A DNA stretch of 64,000 bases from Mugil cephalus (GCF_022458985.1 NC_061783.1:898413-962412), one strand, 5' to 3'. Shown: positions 12,781 through 32,707, counted from the stretch's first letter. The notes: a model not told the origin generated them from the letters alone. Made by a program: numbers and translations.

Positions 12781-15700
12781 GTAATGCTTCTTCACACAGC
12801 ACAGGTAAAGCACTCAGCTGCTGTGCTGTGCATCTTTATAGTTTATACACTTCTGATAAAAATAAATCCCTTCTAGGTATGATAGAATTAATTTGTGTTT
12901 GTTGTGCTATTGCAGCAGACACACAATTTCTATACATGCCCATTGCTGTCAGCCAGGTTTTCTAGTTTTAAATCATATTTTTGTCTTTGTGGGTGCTCTC
13001 CTGAATGACAAATAGACGAGGATTCACAGAAGTCCTTCAAAGATGGTTCTGGTTGAAGTACATGCCAGTGATTCAGTATTCATAGCTGTTCTGAGCCTTT
13101 TGGTCAGTACTCAATGGATACTTAAATCCAAAATAAGAAATAGCTCACTGGCTTGTTTAGAGGAAACCTTGAGTCACATTCAGTACAGTTTCATATGTAT
13201 GTCAATAACTATCAGAATTGTTCCTAGACCTTGAAAGACACTAAATTATGTATATACACGCCAGTTAGGTATGTTTATGTTTACGGCAGTTGCCCGGCCA
13301 CCACACTGTTGCACATGTTTGATGTAAAAAAAAAAAAAAAAGGAGAATATTTTAACCTGTGTATTATTTGAATAGCTTAATATTGAAATCAAAATGATTG
13401 TTTATAAATGGCACTAGGCTGAGTTTAATATGGAACCTAGGGAGTCCCTACTTAATCTCTCCATCAGCTTGGGGGTCTTTGGTCTGAAACACATTGACGC
13501 CCTGGTGTGAAGCATCAGTCCCATTTAAGTTTACTTGCATAGGTACATGCTGATACATGTTGAGAAAGTAGCAATCAGCTGACTAGGACAGAGCAGGGAG
13601 AAAACATACAGTTAGCCTGAGAGGCAAAACAAAGAACACTGTTGTGAAGTGATAAAGGTTACAAAGGAAGGAGTCATGCAGCTGCAAGGGTCAGGCAGAG
13701 GAGAGGAATGTGGGGGAACACGCAGTAACGAAGATGAGTGTGAGGGAGAGATGTGAGTGGGGTCGGGACCGGACTGTCCACCAACGAGTTAAGTCTAAAC
13801 CACGACTTCTCCCCACCTGTAGCCAACCAGTCATATCCATTTAGATGAAACTAATATAATGCTATGAAACTTTGGAAAATCATCCTTTTCTGGAAGGTTA
13901 GCCAAGGTTAACTGAACAGACGAGGTCCATGCATCACAATAAATACTTCGTTTTGAAAAAGTTTTCCACAACACAGCACCTCTCAGGAAATGTTTATGTT
14001 CACACGAAACCGCTGAAACGCTGTAATATAGGCCTATACAACCAGCCTCTGGGTGGCGCTGTAACACAGCCACACAAACAAAATAAAACAGAGAATAAAT
14101 AGAGCATGCCTATAAATATAAGTAATAAGATTTTGCTGTAATAGAAATATCATGCTCAGTAGCTTCTGCCACAGGAGCTCAACACTGTAGCCCCCCGTGG
14201 TGGTGGGGTTAGCACATGCGCGACCTAAGGAGGAGAAGGAGCTTATCATTGACTGGGAATTTATCCACTTTGGGGGCCGGTTTCAGGCTCCCGAAGCGCT
14301 GGTTAAGTGTGGACGAAATAATCATCCAATAAAAAACTTTGGCGTATACTCCTGAACCGTGCGGACAGACTGGATACTGCAGTGAGGAAGTGTTCATGCA
14401 GTGTAGCTGCTTCCTGCTGAGAAGATGTGAGCTGCTCCAATGTTGTTCACTAGCTGGTGCATTGTTTTTACTGATTATCCTATACTCTTTCCTCAGCCCA
14501 GTGTTCGATAGAGCGCTCACAATCCAGCCATGAAAAAAATATTGTCAGGATGTCTGAATTTCACACTGAAAGGTTTAATATTGAAATAATTAGCTGTAAT
14601 GTAACAGAACTGTAAGATCTAGGACTCCCTCAGCTGGTACAACAGAGTTTGTGAAGCTCTGTGACAGACTCTCTGCATGTGTGGTCAAACAATTCTTACT
14701 CTCCTTTCCCCTCATTCAAAACAATTCCATTATGTGTCTAAAGATAGTCATCATCATTCAACAGTGTATGTGTAACAGTATGTCCTCAGAGAAACCAACC
14801 ATTTCTTTTCAGGTTCACCAACAGCACTGGCAGTTGAGGTGCAGGAACTGTTCAAGGAGGCGATGGCAGGACCTGTGAAAACTCAATAATGCTTTCTAAA
14901 AGACAGTTGCCCCTCAGCTCAGTGGGTGTGTGGTTGTCCACAGAGCTGAGGCCGCACTCTGAGACAAAGGAAGACCTTGAGGTCTCATATCTGTCACCTG
15001 CCATTAGATCCTTCCTGCAAGCAAGGGCAGCCACCTGACTGCCATGAAAGACCTGCACCCAGAAGTCTTCTGCTGGCGTGGACAGACGTGTAGGTAGGTG
15101 AGGGACTGGAGGAGAGATCTTCATTTTAGTCTGTTTCAGGACTTCAAAGGATTTCAAAATAGTTAATTTGTGTAGTTTTTACATATGTTTACTTAAGTGC
15201 AATGTAAATGTAGCTGGTGTCTCTGTAGTAAATGTTTTTAATGTATGTTTTACTGTTCAAAGTCTGACATTACAAGGAGGCAATTCCATTATGAATGAAT
15301 CTTACAGACTAGGGTCAGTGTTGTTCTCCTCGTCTGTCTTCTCCACTCTTTCTGCATGTACCATTAATGCATCGCTCTTAGCTTTGAGAGCCTTTTGTAC
15401 ATCCAGCATCCTGGTGAGACCACAAGGGTTTTTCTGTCTACAATGGCCTCCAGTGTGCTGTAGGTCATAGTATTATAAAAGTATTATGATTGACCTATTA
15501 CTGTGCAAACATTTTTTTCCATGATTCAAGTGCATGAATGAGATTAATTTAAACAAACTTAATGAATAAAAGTTAGTTGTACTATTCAAGTAGTAGTAAT
15601 TAAGTAGTACTTAAAATAAACAGTTTAAACAGTTTTTTTAACATTAAATAACTATGTTTAGTTTACCTTTGTTTTAAGCAGCAAATTTGCATTTTTCTAA

Positions 15701-16229
15701 CTTATTATATTTTACAGTGTACATTGTACGTGTAAGTTGAAGAAATGACAGAATCTTGCAGAGGCTGTTCCATGTGAATATTGTGGCATTTGTGAGTACA
15801 CAGTACAACATGTTACACAATTATTGCTTGTTCTGCAGAACCACTAGGAATAAAGTGTGCACATCACTGCCAGAGGTATTGTGAGTGTCTCTGGCCTTTA
15901 GTTGTGTTTTAAGCTCCATATTGCATCTGTTGTCTTGGTCTCATCAACCTGCCCAGTCTTCATAGCCCACACTTATCCACTCCTACCTAAATGAACAATT
16001 CTCCGACACCCCTATGATGCCTCTATTCAGTCATTTTAGCAACTAACTCACTTGTAATAGAATTACTGCTGTCACATAGAGTTTTATTTATATTCATGGT
16101 CAAACTCTGAGATAATATGCATCAGCTATATCTTGTATCTGTATCATCGTCAGATTTTACAGGTTTGTTTTAGTCAGATGTATGTATCTATGACAGATGT
16201 ATGTTTATCTCGTTTCTCCTGCTCTTCTT
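10842..16229. other. mgat1 3' UTR and intergenic DNA before polr1h
   Basis: The first 1.6 kb probably forms the mgat1 3' UTR, with AATAAA at 11234-11239 and 12478-12483. A TA microsatellite lies at 12727-12780. The stretch 14160-14540 is richer in CpG and includes GCACATGCGCG (14212-14222), an NRF1-like site, but I cannot attach it to a gene. ORFs at 13831-15157 show no similarity I recognise. The rest is AT-rich and unassigned. Confidence 0.5.
12727..12780. repeat. (TA)n microsatellite
   Basis: Uninterrupted AT dinucleotides from about 12727 to 12773, followed by a short imperfect extension. Confidence 0.95.
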
Positions 16230-16445
16230 TCCTCTCTTCTCTGTTTCTACCTGGCTATGGCCTTAGTCAGATATCCATCTGACTAAGGCCATATGAGCTG
16301 GGTTCTGCTCAAGGTTTCTTCCTGTTCAAAGAAGGCTTGCTCTGGAGGTTTCAGACCAGTTTTTGTAAAAAGTGTTGAGACATTGTATTGTTATTGATGC
16401 GATATAAAAATAAAATTGAATTGAATTGAATTGAATTGAAATGAA
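16230..16445 (+). mobile_element. 3' end of a non-LTR retrotransposon with GAATT tail
   Basis: Carries the block GGTTTCTTCCTGTT, CTTGCTCTGGAGGTTTCAG, TTTTTGTAAA, TTGAGACATTG, TATTGTTATTGATGCGATAT, ATAAAATTGAATTGAATTG. This is a very common fish LINE tail. A second copy lies at 47095-47200 with the same order of motifs. The internal perfect palindrome at 16256-16293 is described in the findings. Confidence 0.7.
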
Positions 16446-16459
16446 ATGAAATTAAATAA

Positions 16460-16639
16460 TATACACAGTCGCCAGAGGGTGGCAGAAATGTACTCGTAAG
16501 CGTTTGCTACCTGAGAAGAGTCAGTCGAAGAAGAAGAACCACGCGGATGCTACAGGAGTTACGGAGTTAAACTGAGACGTTTTAATGTGGCATGTGAACT
16601 GTGGATTGTTTGAGAGGAACGTTCTAACACATTAAACCG
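16460..16639 (+). promoter_or_regulatory. polr1h: Promoter region and non-coding exon 1 of polr1h
   Basis: CpG-containing sequence starting with GTCGCCAGAGGGTGGCAG and a purine run GTCGAAGAAGAAGAACC. A candidate donor (AAACCG followed by GTAAAT) ends an exon at 16639. The coding exon starts after an acceptor at 16887, two bases before the ATG. The exact transcription start is unknown. Confidence 0.45.
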
Positions 16640-16889
16640 GTAAATAGCTACATTCGCTCTAAAACTATTACTGTTGAAGTGACTGCAGTTGATGAAAGAC
16701 TTCCTATTCTCACGTGCTCAAGAATCAAGTCTTTTAAATTCTCCAGTACGTCCATTAAAGCCCGTTTTTAAATTCGTGTTGACGTCGATATTTTAATTTG
16801 ATGAAGAATTTCATAAAACGCGACTTTTAGAAGCAGTCTTTCCTGAACTCTGGTTCTGCTTTTTGTCTGGTTTCTTCACTCCTTCAGAG

Positions 16890-18997
16890 ATGTCGTGTTT
16901 TTCTGGTGATCCCAACTTTTGCCCTGAATGTGGGAGCGTTCTCCCTCTCCCTGGGATACCGGACACGGTTCGCTGCCCCCGCTGCTCTTTCTGCATCTCT
17001 GTAGCAGGTAACTACTTATCACATCACAACTCACAACACATAGTCAGCCTTTGCTTGAGCCTTTGCTTTATAAGCACTGGAACCGGGGACTGCAGTTTGA
17101 CAGTACTGGGGACAGAGGCCATTCTAGCATGGTTAGCGTCCTGGGCACGTTTTACCTCTTTTTTCTCCCTTTTCTAAGCTGGACACCTCCTGATGGCTGT
17201 GACCTTTTCTTATCCAATGGTGTTAATGGGGAAGTAGAGAATCGCTACATTACCCAGTAGTCAAGAGTCAGTCAGGACAAACCACTAAAGCTTTATGGTG
17301 AACACACTGCTTTTGTATTTACTTCATTATTTCATACAAATTGGAAAATCCTCTCATGGGCCTAAATTAACAGTATAGTGAATGAATTAATCTGTGGCTT
17401 ATTTGACAGTGTTCTGTAATATTATTATACATTGCCTGGCCAAAGTAAAAAAGGTCACACACTCTAATATTTCATTGGACCGCCTTTGGAACCCCAAAGC
17501 AGCATCCACTGTGGCATTGTTTCAATAAACTTCTGCAGTGTCACAAGATTTATTTCCATCCAGTGTTGCATTCATTTTTCTCAAAGATCTTGTGTTGATG
17601 ATGAGAAAGTCTGACCACTGTTCAAAGCCTTCTCCAGCACATCCCAAAGATAGGCATGATGGGTGTATCACTTCATCTGCCTCTCTTCTTACCCTGATCA
17701 CTCAGCAGGGTAAATCTGGACTCGTCAGACCACATGACCTTGTATTTGCAGGAGCCGTGCTAATCTTCTCTGTATTTATTTATTATATTCGCTGCCTCCA
17801 GAGTTCAATCTTTATGCTCCCTAGCTAGTTGAAGTCTTTTTCGCCTGTTAGCCTCACTGCTAAATGGTTTTCTTAAGGCTACACAGCTGTTCAGTCCCAA
17901 TCCCTTAAGATCCCTTCACATTGTAGTGTATAAATGCTCTTACCTTCACTATTAAACGTATCCCTGAGTTCTGCTGTTGTTTTTCTACCATTTCACCAAA
18001 TGTTTAAGTTATTGCCAATCACAATCAATCAGGATATTTTTCCGACCACATTTCTTCCTTGAAGACGATGGTTCTCCACCATCATTTCAGATTTTAATAA
18101 TGCGTTCGACAGTTTTAACCCAATTTTAGTAGTTACTACTTCAATTCCCTTAAATGTTTTCTCTGCTCGATTCAAGGCAATGATTTGACCTTTCTCTTCT
18201 TCTCTTCCATGACCACACCATGTGTCTTCAGGAAGCAGAAGGCTGCATACTTATCACAAAGTTTGACTGTGCCCACTTCAACCCACAAAGTTACATCATA
18301 TCAAACTAACGGGACGCGCTGTGCAGAGCATTATGCCGACCATTTCATTTGAATCATAGGAGCACACTATTGCTGTGTTCTCTAAAAACACAGCAAAAGT
18401 TCTGCTATGTAAAACAAAGAGTAAATATGAACCCCAGACAGTGCCTCGAATAAGGAGAGAAGGGAAGGAGGTAGACTTCCTTTGACTCCTCAGTGCAAAC
18501 AATTTTAACTGGATAATACATACTGCTGATAATGTACATTATTGAGTGATAATTCCACAGGCATTGATGGATAATCTGTGATGTAATTATGGTCCAGAAT
18601 TCTCAGGCCAAGAGATCCACTCAACCATTGTCTTCAACCCAGTGGAGCAGTCGTCTATGGCTCTGGAGGGTGGGGAAGACTCTGAACTGAAGGGGCCTGT
18701 GGTAAGAGCAGCCTACCTGCTGTTCACCCACTTATACATACAGTGCTAACAGCTGTGTGCCCTGGTATTAAAATCATCTGCTGTCCCTAGATTGATAGAC
18801 GCTGCTCTCGTTGCAACAAAGAGGGGATGATTTACCACACCAGGCAGATGAGATCTGCAGATGAAGGGCAGACTGTCTTCTTTACCTGTATACACTGCAG
18901 GTAATCAGTATGAACACTTCGATTTTTGTGCTGGTGTGTGATTGTTTGTTGATTGTATTTTATCTCTTGTAGGTATCAAGAGAAGGAGGACTCCTGA
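16890..18997 (+). CDS. polr1h: DNA-directed RNA polymerase I subunit RPA12 (ZNRD1)
   Basis: Four coding exons: 16890-17007, 18598-18701, 18791-18900 and 18973-18997, giving 118 residues (human about 126). The subunit belongs to RNA polymerase I in the nucleolus and supports RNA cleavage and termination, as yeast A12.2 does. The N-terminal zinc ribbon is FCPECGSVLPLPG with CPRCSFC. The C-terminal TFIIS-like ribbon has CSRCNKEGM, CIHC and the catalytic-loop sequence RSADEGQTVF. The protein ends in QEKEDS, as in mammals. All junctions are GT-AG; codon Glu is split between exons 1 and 2 and Arg between exons 3 and 4. Intron 1 holds a decayed Tc1 copy. AATAAA occurs at about 19645. Confidence 0.95.
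17430..18250 (-). mobile_element. Decayed Tc1/mariner element in polr1h intron 1
   Basis: Begins after a TA with the terminal sequence CATTGCCTGGCCAAAG and proceeds through blocks typical of one fish Tc1 family (TATTTCATTGGACCGCCTTT, GTCACAAGATTTATTTCC, CTTCTCCAGCACATCCC, CTCGTCAGACCACATGAC, CATTTCTTCCTTGAAGACG). The transposase reads on the minus strand. The middle of the gene is missing and the frame is broken. The far inverted repeat was not found. Confidence 0.75.
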
Positions 18998-19715
18998 GAG
19001 GAAATTTGACTCACCCTGTGTAATTCATTTTCATGCATCTGCTGACAAGTTTATCACAGCTGACCTCCTTTCTTGGCTCATAGTTTGAATATGTGCCTCA
19101 CAGAATCGTCCTGAATTGTCTCTTCTGCCAGAGCTTCTAGTTGACTTTAGTCACTACGGAGTTCACTGTTTTCATGAAAACGTTGTTGCTCTGTTCTCAT
19201 TGGAAATGACGGAGTTGTGTGCGGTGCAGGTGAAAGTTACAGAAAAACTCTCTAAAAATAGATTTCTTGGCCCAATCACAATTTCCAAGGTTAGAATTAA
19301 CTTTATTTTAAGATTTTAAGAAATGTATATGTTTGACATTGTTTATAGTAAAATGTGTTCAAGTATTTAATTCATTCATTCATTTTCCGCAACTGCGTGT
19401 CCTCTGGAGTGTTGGGTCAAGTAGTTTTGAATTCTTGAGGCATTACAAAGTTACAGATGCAATGTTGACGCACTGTATTATCCCCATGCCTAATACTACA
19501 TCCAAAAGAAGCAGGGCCACTGTTTAGAGTTGTGTTTTTTCATCTGGATAATGATGTACAGTAATGGTTGGGACACATCAACTCAGCAGTTTTTGTTATC
19601 TTTAATATTTTCAGTTTTTTTAGAACAAAACTGCTTCTGCTAAAATAAAAAAAATGATTTGGATTTATGTGTTAATACACCAAAATCACATGCCACAAAA
19701 TGGGATGTCCACATA

Positions 19716-20060
19716 TACAGATCGGGGACGACATTAAAATCACTGACGGTGGAAGTAAATAACACTGACCATTTTGTGACAGTTCTGCTGGGAAACCTTT
19801 GGATCTAGCATTTGTGTGGATGCTACTTAGACATGTACCACCCACCTAGACCAGACCAGACACCCCCACCCCATAGCAACAGTTTTAAAAAATGCTTTAG
19901 GAACAACTAAAAAAAAACCTGAAGAGCACGAGGTGTTGACTCGACCTCCAAATTCACTAGATCTCAAACTGATCAAGTATCTGTGGGATGATCCACAGAG
20001 GCCCCTCCCCTCAACTCATAGGACCCAAAGACCCCCCACTGATGATGTGTCCATTGCCAT
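19716..20060 (+). mobile_element. Internally deleted Tc1/mariner element, copy 1 of 4
   Basis: Starts near a degenerate terminal repeat (GATCGGGGACGACATTAAAA) and jumps to the C-terminal end of a transposase. Readable traces are CWETFG, then a segment resembling WPPNSPDLNPIEHLWD in the form RPPNSLDLKLIKYLWDDPQR. Several frame breaks. Related copies lie at 33416-33916, 44689-45016 and 51185-51404. Confidence 0.75.
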
Positions 20061-20094
20061 CTCTACAGCTTTGATTATGTAAAGCTTTAGATTG

Positions 20095-20260
20095 GAAGTT
20101 TAGATTGGATTGGATTCAACTTTGTTGTTACTACACTTGTACAGGTACAGAGCAATGAAATGCAGTTAAGAATCGAACCAGAAATGCAAGAAGCAGTAAG
20201 TGCATGTAGCATAAATAGTGTTGTATATAAGAGGTATGGTACAGGTTGTTTTTATAACAT
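20095..20260 (+). repeat. Possible dispersed repeat
   Basis: Begins with a short GATTGGATT duplication, then CAACTTTGTTGTTACTAC, TTGTACAGGTACAGAGCAA and GAAATGCAGTTAAG. I recognise this order as recurring in fish intergenic DNA, but only this copy is present here and its family is unknown to me. Confidence 0.35.
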
Positions 20261-20928
20261 ATGAACAATACTTAGACGGAAACCAATGTACAGGTGAGAC
20301 CATATATACAGGTGCACAAGATTTACACAATGATTGATGGAAGGACTGAACATATTATACTGATGGATTTGTGCTTTAAATGTAAGTAGACTATACACAG
20401 GAACTATAACAGAATTTACACCAGAGGAAGTGGGCAGATGATACATTGGGGTCACTTCAACATTTTTTTGGCCAAGGACCCCCAAACCGATAGATTAAGT
20501 AGGGACCCCCTACCTACTATATGTTCTATATTAAACTCAACCTAGTGCTATTTATAAATATACATTATTATTATTATCATTCTGCATTCAGTATTAAGCT
20601 ATCCCTCATTCCATGTTAATATGTATTTATGAATTAGGGCACACAAAATACATATATAAATAATACATAATAATGCACACACACAATAATAATAATAATA
20701 ACGAATAATTTTTATTCGCTTAACTGATAAGTGATTTCTTTACAGCTGTTTGACAATGTAGGTCTGTCTCCTTAAAATATTTGTAGATTAAATAATCCTT
20801 TGTAATTACACTCGCCTGTTCACCCAGGTAACCACTTATCCACATGTACATTACCATGAGAGTGTCCATTTGTATTGTATCTTCAAGAATGAAAAGACTC
20901 TTTATTAAACAGATGCTGTTCTGTGCAG

Positions 20929-21105
20929 CAGGGGCGTCAAAGAACCGGACCAATCTGGCCTGTAGGAAGGATGAATTTGCAAAGTACAAAAATTACTGGC
21001 TGCAACAAAAGTAACTGCTACTGCTACTTGTGCTTCTTTCCATTAAAACAAGGCGACAGTTGGACTGCATGTGGTCCCTGAACTAAAATGAGTTTGACAC
21101 CCCTG
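20929..21105. mobile_element. Short non-autonomous hAT-type element (MITE)
   Basis: A 177-bp element with terminal inverted repeats: CAGGGGCGTCAAA at the left and TTTGACACCCCTG at the right. It is flanked by an 8-bp direct repeat, CTGTGCAG (20921-20928) and CTGTACAG (21106-21113), matching at 7 of 8 bases. An 8-bp target duplication with CAGGG-type ends is the mark of hAT elements. It encodes nothing. It lies about 450 bp upstream of the gtf2h4 start codon. Confidence 0.75.
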
Positions 21106-21149
21106 CTGTACAGTACGCTATATCTGTGGTTTGTCTGCACTGTAAATAT

Positions 21150-21556
21150 AATACAGCAGGTGGCGATCGCGGGATTATTGTCCAACGCTTGCCACTGAAG
21201 AAAGCCGAAGAAGAACAAGGCCAATGAGAATGAGTTTAAGGTCACGTGAGTCAGAAACATGGCCGAAAAAAGTGGCTGACAGTAACAATGTAGAATTATC
21301 CGGGACTAATGGACTTTATTAAGTCAGGAATTTACTGGTATTCGTATCCATTTGTGCGGTAAATCACATTTCACATTGAAGTGCCTCTGTAGAAACCGTT
21401 TTATGAGTGTCTTTAGTTGTCTCTGTCTTTAGTTAATGTCAAATGCACCAGAACAATTATCTACGATAAAGAACATTTAACGTTCTGCCTTCGTGGGTCG
21501 TGGGTCATACGTTTTCTGCTTCCGTTTGATGACATCCCTCGGTACTGTGGCACACG
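21150..21556 (+). promoter_or_regulatory. gtf2h4: Promoter and 5' UTR region of gtf2h4
   Basis: Contains ACAGCAGGTGGC (21153-21164), which matches the core CTCF consensus at 11 of 12 positions, a GAAGAAGAAC purine block, and GTCACGTGAG near 21241, an E-box of the USF type. The region is CpG-richer than its surroundings. An out-of-frame upstream ATG lies near 21529 in the sequence preceding the start codon. The transcription start is not determined. Confidence 0.45.
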
Positions 21557-29639
<8,083 letters not shown>

Positions 29640-32479
29640 CCAGAGGAAGATAAACCAGGAGCAGTGACATCACACCTGTGGATGGCTAGTCCTGTCATGT
29701 CCAGGGAGTTTCCTGTTTTTCACAGTGTTCATTGCTGGCAGTACTATAAGAAAGAGATGACTGTATATGTTTTATAAACTGCTGACTTCTGTATATTTTG
29801 GATTGACTGACTGAACTCATTTTTTTTAATTAGTGAGAAAGTAAATAGGGAATGTGTTCTATAAACTGCACTGTATATGCAGCAAGGTGTAAATATGGGT
29901 ATAAAACGGGGAGCTACAGTGGTGGAGAAAAGATTTCAGACACCCCATGCATTTGTGAAGTATTGCATTAAGATTCACTCTTAGGTCTTCAAGTGCAGTT
30001 TCTTTTAGTACAGTCACAGACAAAATACTAAACAAATTCTAAAACAGCCACTAAAAACTTAAAATTGATTGGTTCTATAAAAATACATAAGAAATTTTGA
30101 GTATTGGGTCATTTTGGTACCAGTGATCCACTAATGAAGGCCGTGCTTTTTATTAAAAGACACATTTTTCTGTTGCCATCCTTCGTGTCTATATAAAGTC
30201 AGTACATTTGAAAGTTCTACAGATTCACAGCCAGGAAGGGTTCGGCTGCTGCGAGATCACCAGGAAGAGCAGATGCAGTCCTTCAGCAGTTGGATCCACT
30301 CTGCAGATATACAGACAAACCGCTTGGAAGACAAACCAAGATCTGGGCGTCCAAGAGTTTCTTCAGCAAGAAATGACCACATCCTTATCTGCATGTGCAG
30401 AGAAAACCACTGAATGACATCATAGGAGCTCCACCAGCAGTGGTCAAATCGAACTGGTGTCCAGTGTTCCACCCGCACTGTACATGGTTGACTTTTGGAT
30501 TATGGCTTAAGGTCAAGAAGCCCTTGATCAGTGAGAGAGAGAGGTTCGTCTGGAGTTGTTGGGCTCAAGGACACAAGAACAGGACAGTCAGGAATTGGAA
30601 GAATATTCTGTTGATCAGATGATTCCAGTTTCTAGCTTTATCTTCCTCCTGCTAATGTGAGGGTACGCGGAAGGCCAGGCCAAGCATCATTTCCAGCATG
30701 CACGAGTTGCTGGTGTTGAGATGGCACATTGAACTCTGCCAAATATTGTGCCATTCTCCAAACCCACATGCTCCCTTCTCCACATGCACTGTTCCATCAA
30801 GGTCTAAACTGGATGTTTCAACAAGATAACGTCTCTTGCCACACATCCAGGGCCAGTAGAACTTGACTGCAGGAGTACAGTATTTATCTCTTAGAGTGGC
30901 CAGCTCCATGTCTGGACATGAACCCCATTGAAAATCTGTGGTGGATTTGGATAAACAAAATAAATATATTTCAAACACACACACAGAAATTCCCCACAAA
31001 AATTTCATGATAATATTTGAGATTGTGTAAAGTTTTAAGGGTGTCAGAAGATCTAGGGACCTAAGAGTACAGTTTTGGCATAATTTCTTGGCATAAAGAA
31101 GGTCACAATGAATGCTGGATACCCAGCTACAGATCCAGGAGCCATATTGTTGATAGTTCAGGAATCAGTCTGCCATTGTAACCTTTAAACTGCAAGACAA
31201 ATGACACATGACCTGTACCTGTCACGCATAAGATCCCTCTTACAAAGGCTTGTATCCCATGCTGTTCACTTGCCAGTTGGAGGTAAACAACTCTGGGCTA
31301 AAACTCTACCTTATTTCTACAGTATCTGCACCAGTGGTGTTAATTGGCTCTTAACTCTGAAACCAAATGCACTTTTCTCTCTCTTTCTTTTTCTTTCATA
31401 TTTTATAAAGGTGCAAGAAGTCTTCCTTCTCTCTTTGGACCATTTGCTTCCTTCTAGCACTTGAGTGCATTTTTCATTAGTTTATCTGTCAGGGACAGTG
31501 CACAATAATAAATAATAAGTTGGAGTACAATAAATCACAATTGAGCCAGAATTAGCCAAGAGGATAGTTTTCATCCACTGTCCCTGGCCACATGTTAAAA
31601 GCCAACCATAACAACTGTTCATTGTGTAGCTAAAGCTGTGTTTTCTGTAGTCTAACTGTGGTGTTTGCTTCAGTGACATGAACAACCAGTCTCAGCACAC
31701 TATGAAAATGGAATCGCTAATAACACTTATGAGTTGTTATGGACTGTTTCTATATTAAATGTTACCTTTATATTAGGCCATATGAAATCAATATTGGGGT
31801 AAGCTAGTTGTTATTAGAAGCCAAGTTGCAGTTTTTGCCAAAAATAAATCTAACAGCACTGGACGAAGTCCTTCCAAACAGGACATCTAAAACAGCCTCT
31901 GCCTGTTGGCAAAATAAAACGATCTTTACATACCTTCAATAATTAAATATGATCAGCAAATCTGCATTTAGTCCTTTCCTACGTCTTTTGTAATGCTGCT
32001 ATTACATACAGTGCTACCAGTAAAGACTAAATTGAAATAAAAGCACGCAATTTTAAGTCCTTAAGTTATACACCCTTATTACACTCTGATGATTAGAAAA
32101 CAAATAAATCGATTCCTCAATCGACCTGAGCAATTTTGTATTTTAAGTAGGAACGTGAAACAGTTACCTTAAAAAATACATTCTTGGATTTCTTCTCATC
32201 TTTTTATCATCTCTAATTCTTAATGCTCTATGATTTTTTTATGTTGATATTTGTTTATTTTTTCCCAACAAGATGTGCCTAGACATTTCCACCGTGGTCT
32301 AATTAAACTATTCTCTTATTTTGAAGGATCATGTTAAAATGACTTTCCTAAAAAATAAAAGCAAATTGAACGCTTTTCAAGTGATCGTTTTATTTGATCG
32401 TTATTTGTTTGAAACATTTGTGTTTCACATTTGCCAAAAGACAAACTACATTTGAAATGGGTACAGTTGCCCACAAAAA
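29640..32479. other. Intergenic DNA between gtf2h4 and sh3bp5l
   Basis: Holds a decayed Tc1 element at 29915-31070. The remainder, 31070-32479, is AT-rich with no gene. Near 31485-31600 there are facing copies of a GTCAGGGACAGTGCAC / CACTGTCCCTGGCC motif that may be inverted ends of another small element. Confidence 0.5.
29915..31070 (+). mobile_element. Decayed Tc1/mariner element downstream of gtf2h4
   Basis: Left end near CTACAGTGGTGGAGAAAAGA and right end near GGGTGTCAGAAGATC, a degenerate inverted pair. A plus-strand transposase is readable in pieces: a GRPRVSSARNDH-like paired-domain end near 30345, then WMFQQDNVSCHTSRASRT near 30810 (catalytic-domain FQQDNxxxH block), then CLDMNPIENLWW near 30915, the last conserved block. 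Many frame breaks, so it is inactive. Confidence 0.78.
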
Positions 32480-32707
32480 GCTGAAAGGCAAAGTGAGTTA
32501 TCATCCAGCGGAGAGGCACCGTGTCCGTGGGTGAATGGAAGCAGTCTGGACAGATAAGATAGCTGGAGCTAGATAGACGGCGCGCTTCGTGTAGTAGACA
32601 CTGGAGTATGCGGGAGTGGTTTGTCATTTTCTAGTAGCATAAGCGCTGACTATGTATTGTGCCAGGTGGCTACCGTAATAACACCAGTATCCAGATCCGG
32701 GCCTCAA
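32480..32707 (+). promoter_or_regulatory. sh3bp5l: Promoter and 5' UTR region of sh3bp5l
   Basis: CpG content rises here compared with the AT-rich sequence to the left (GGCACCGTGTCCGTG, GACGGCGCGCTTCG). An AGATAAGAT GATA-type site lies near 32553. The frame of the first coding exon is open upstream to 32621 but has no ATG before 32708, so 32708 is taken as the start. The transcription start is not determined. Confidence 0.4.

Larger units (their letters stand above)
18998..20928. other. Intergenic DNA between polr1h and gtf2h4
   Basis: Contains the short polr1h 3' UTR, a Tc1 remnant at 19716-20060 and a repeat-like stretch at 20095-20260. The segment near 19371-19400 (CATTCATTTTCCGCAACTGCGTGT) looks like a LINE tail and recurs near 43769. 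No gene was found. Confidence 0.5.

Noticed and set aside
14209-15157. Minus-strand ORFs between mgat1 and polr1h as genes
   Set aside because: No similarity recognised, no splice structure, and no conserved domain pattern. Kept only as an unexplained CpG patch.
32621-32707. Upstream extension of the sh3bp5l reading frame
   Set aside because: The frame is open but has no ATG before 32708, and the family does not extend so far.
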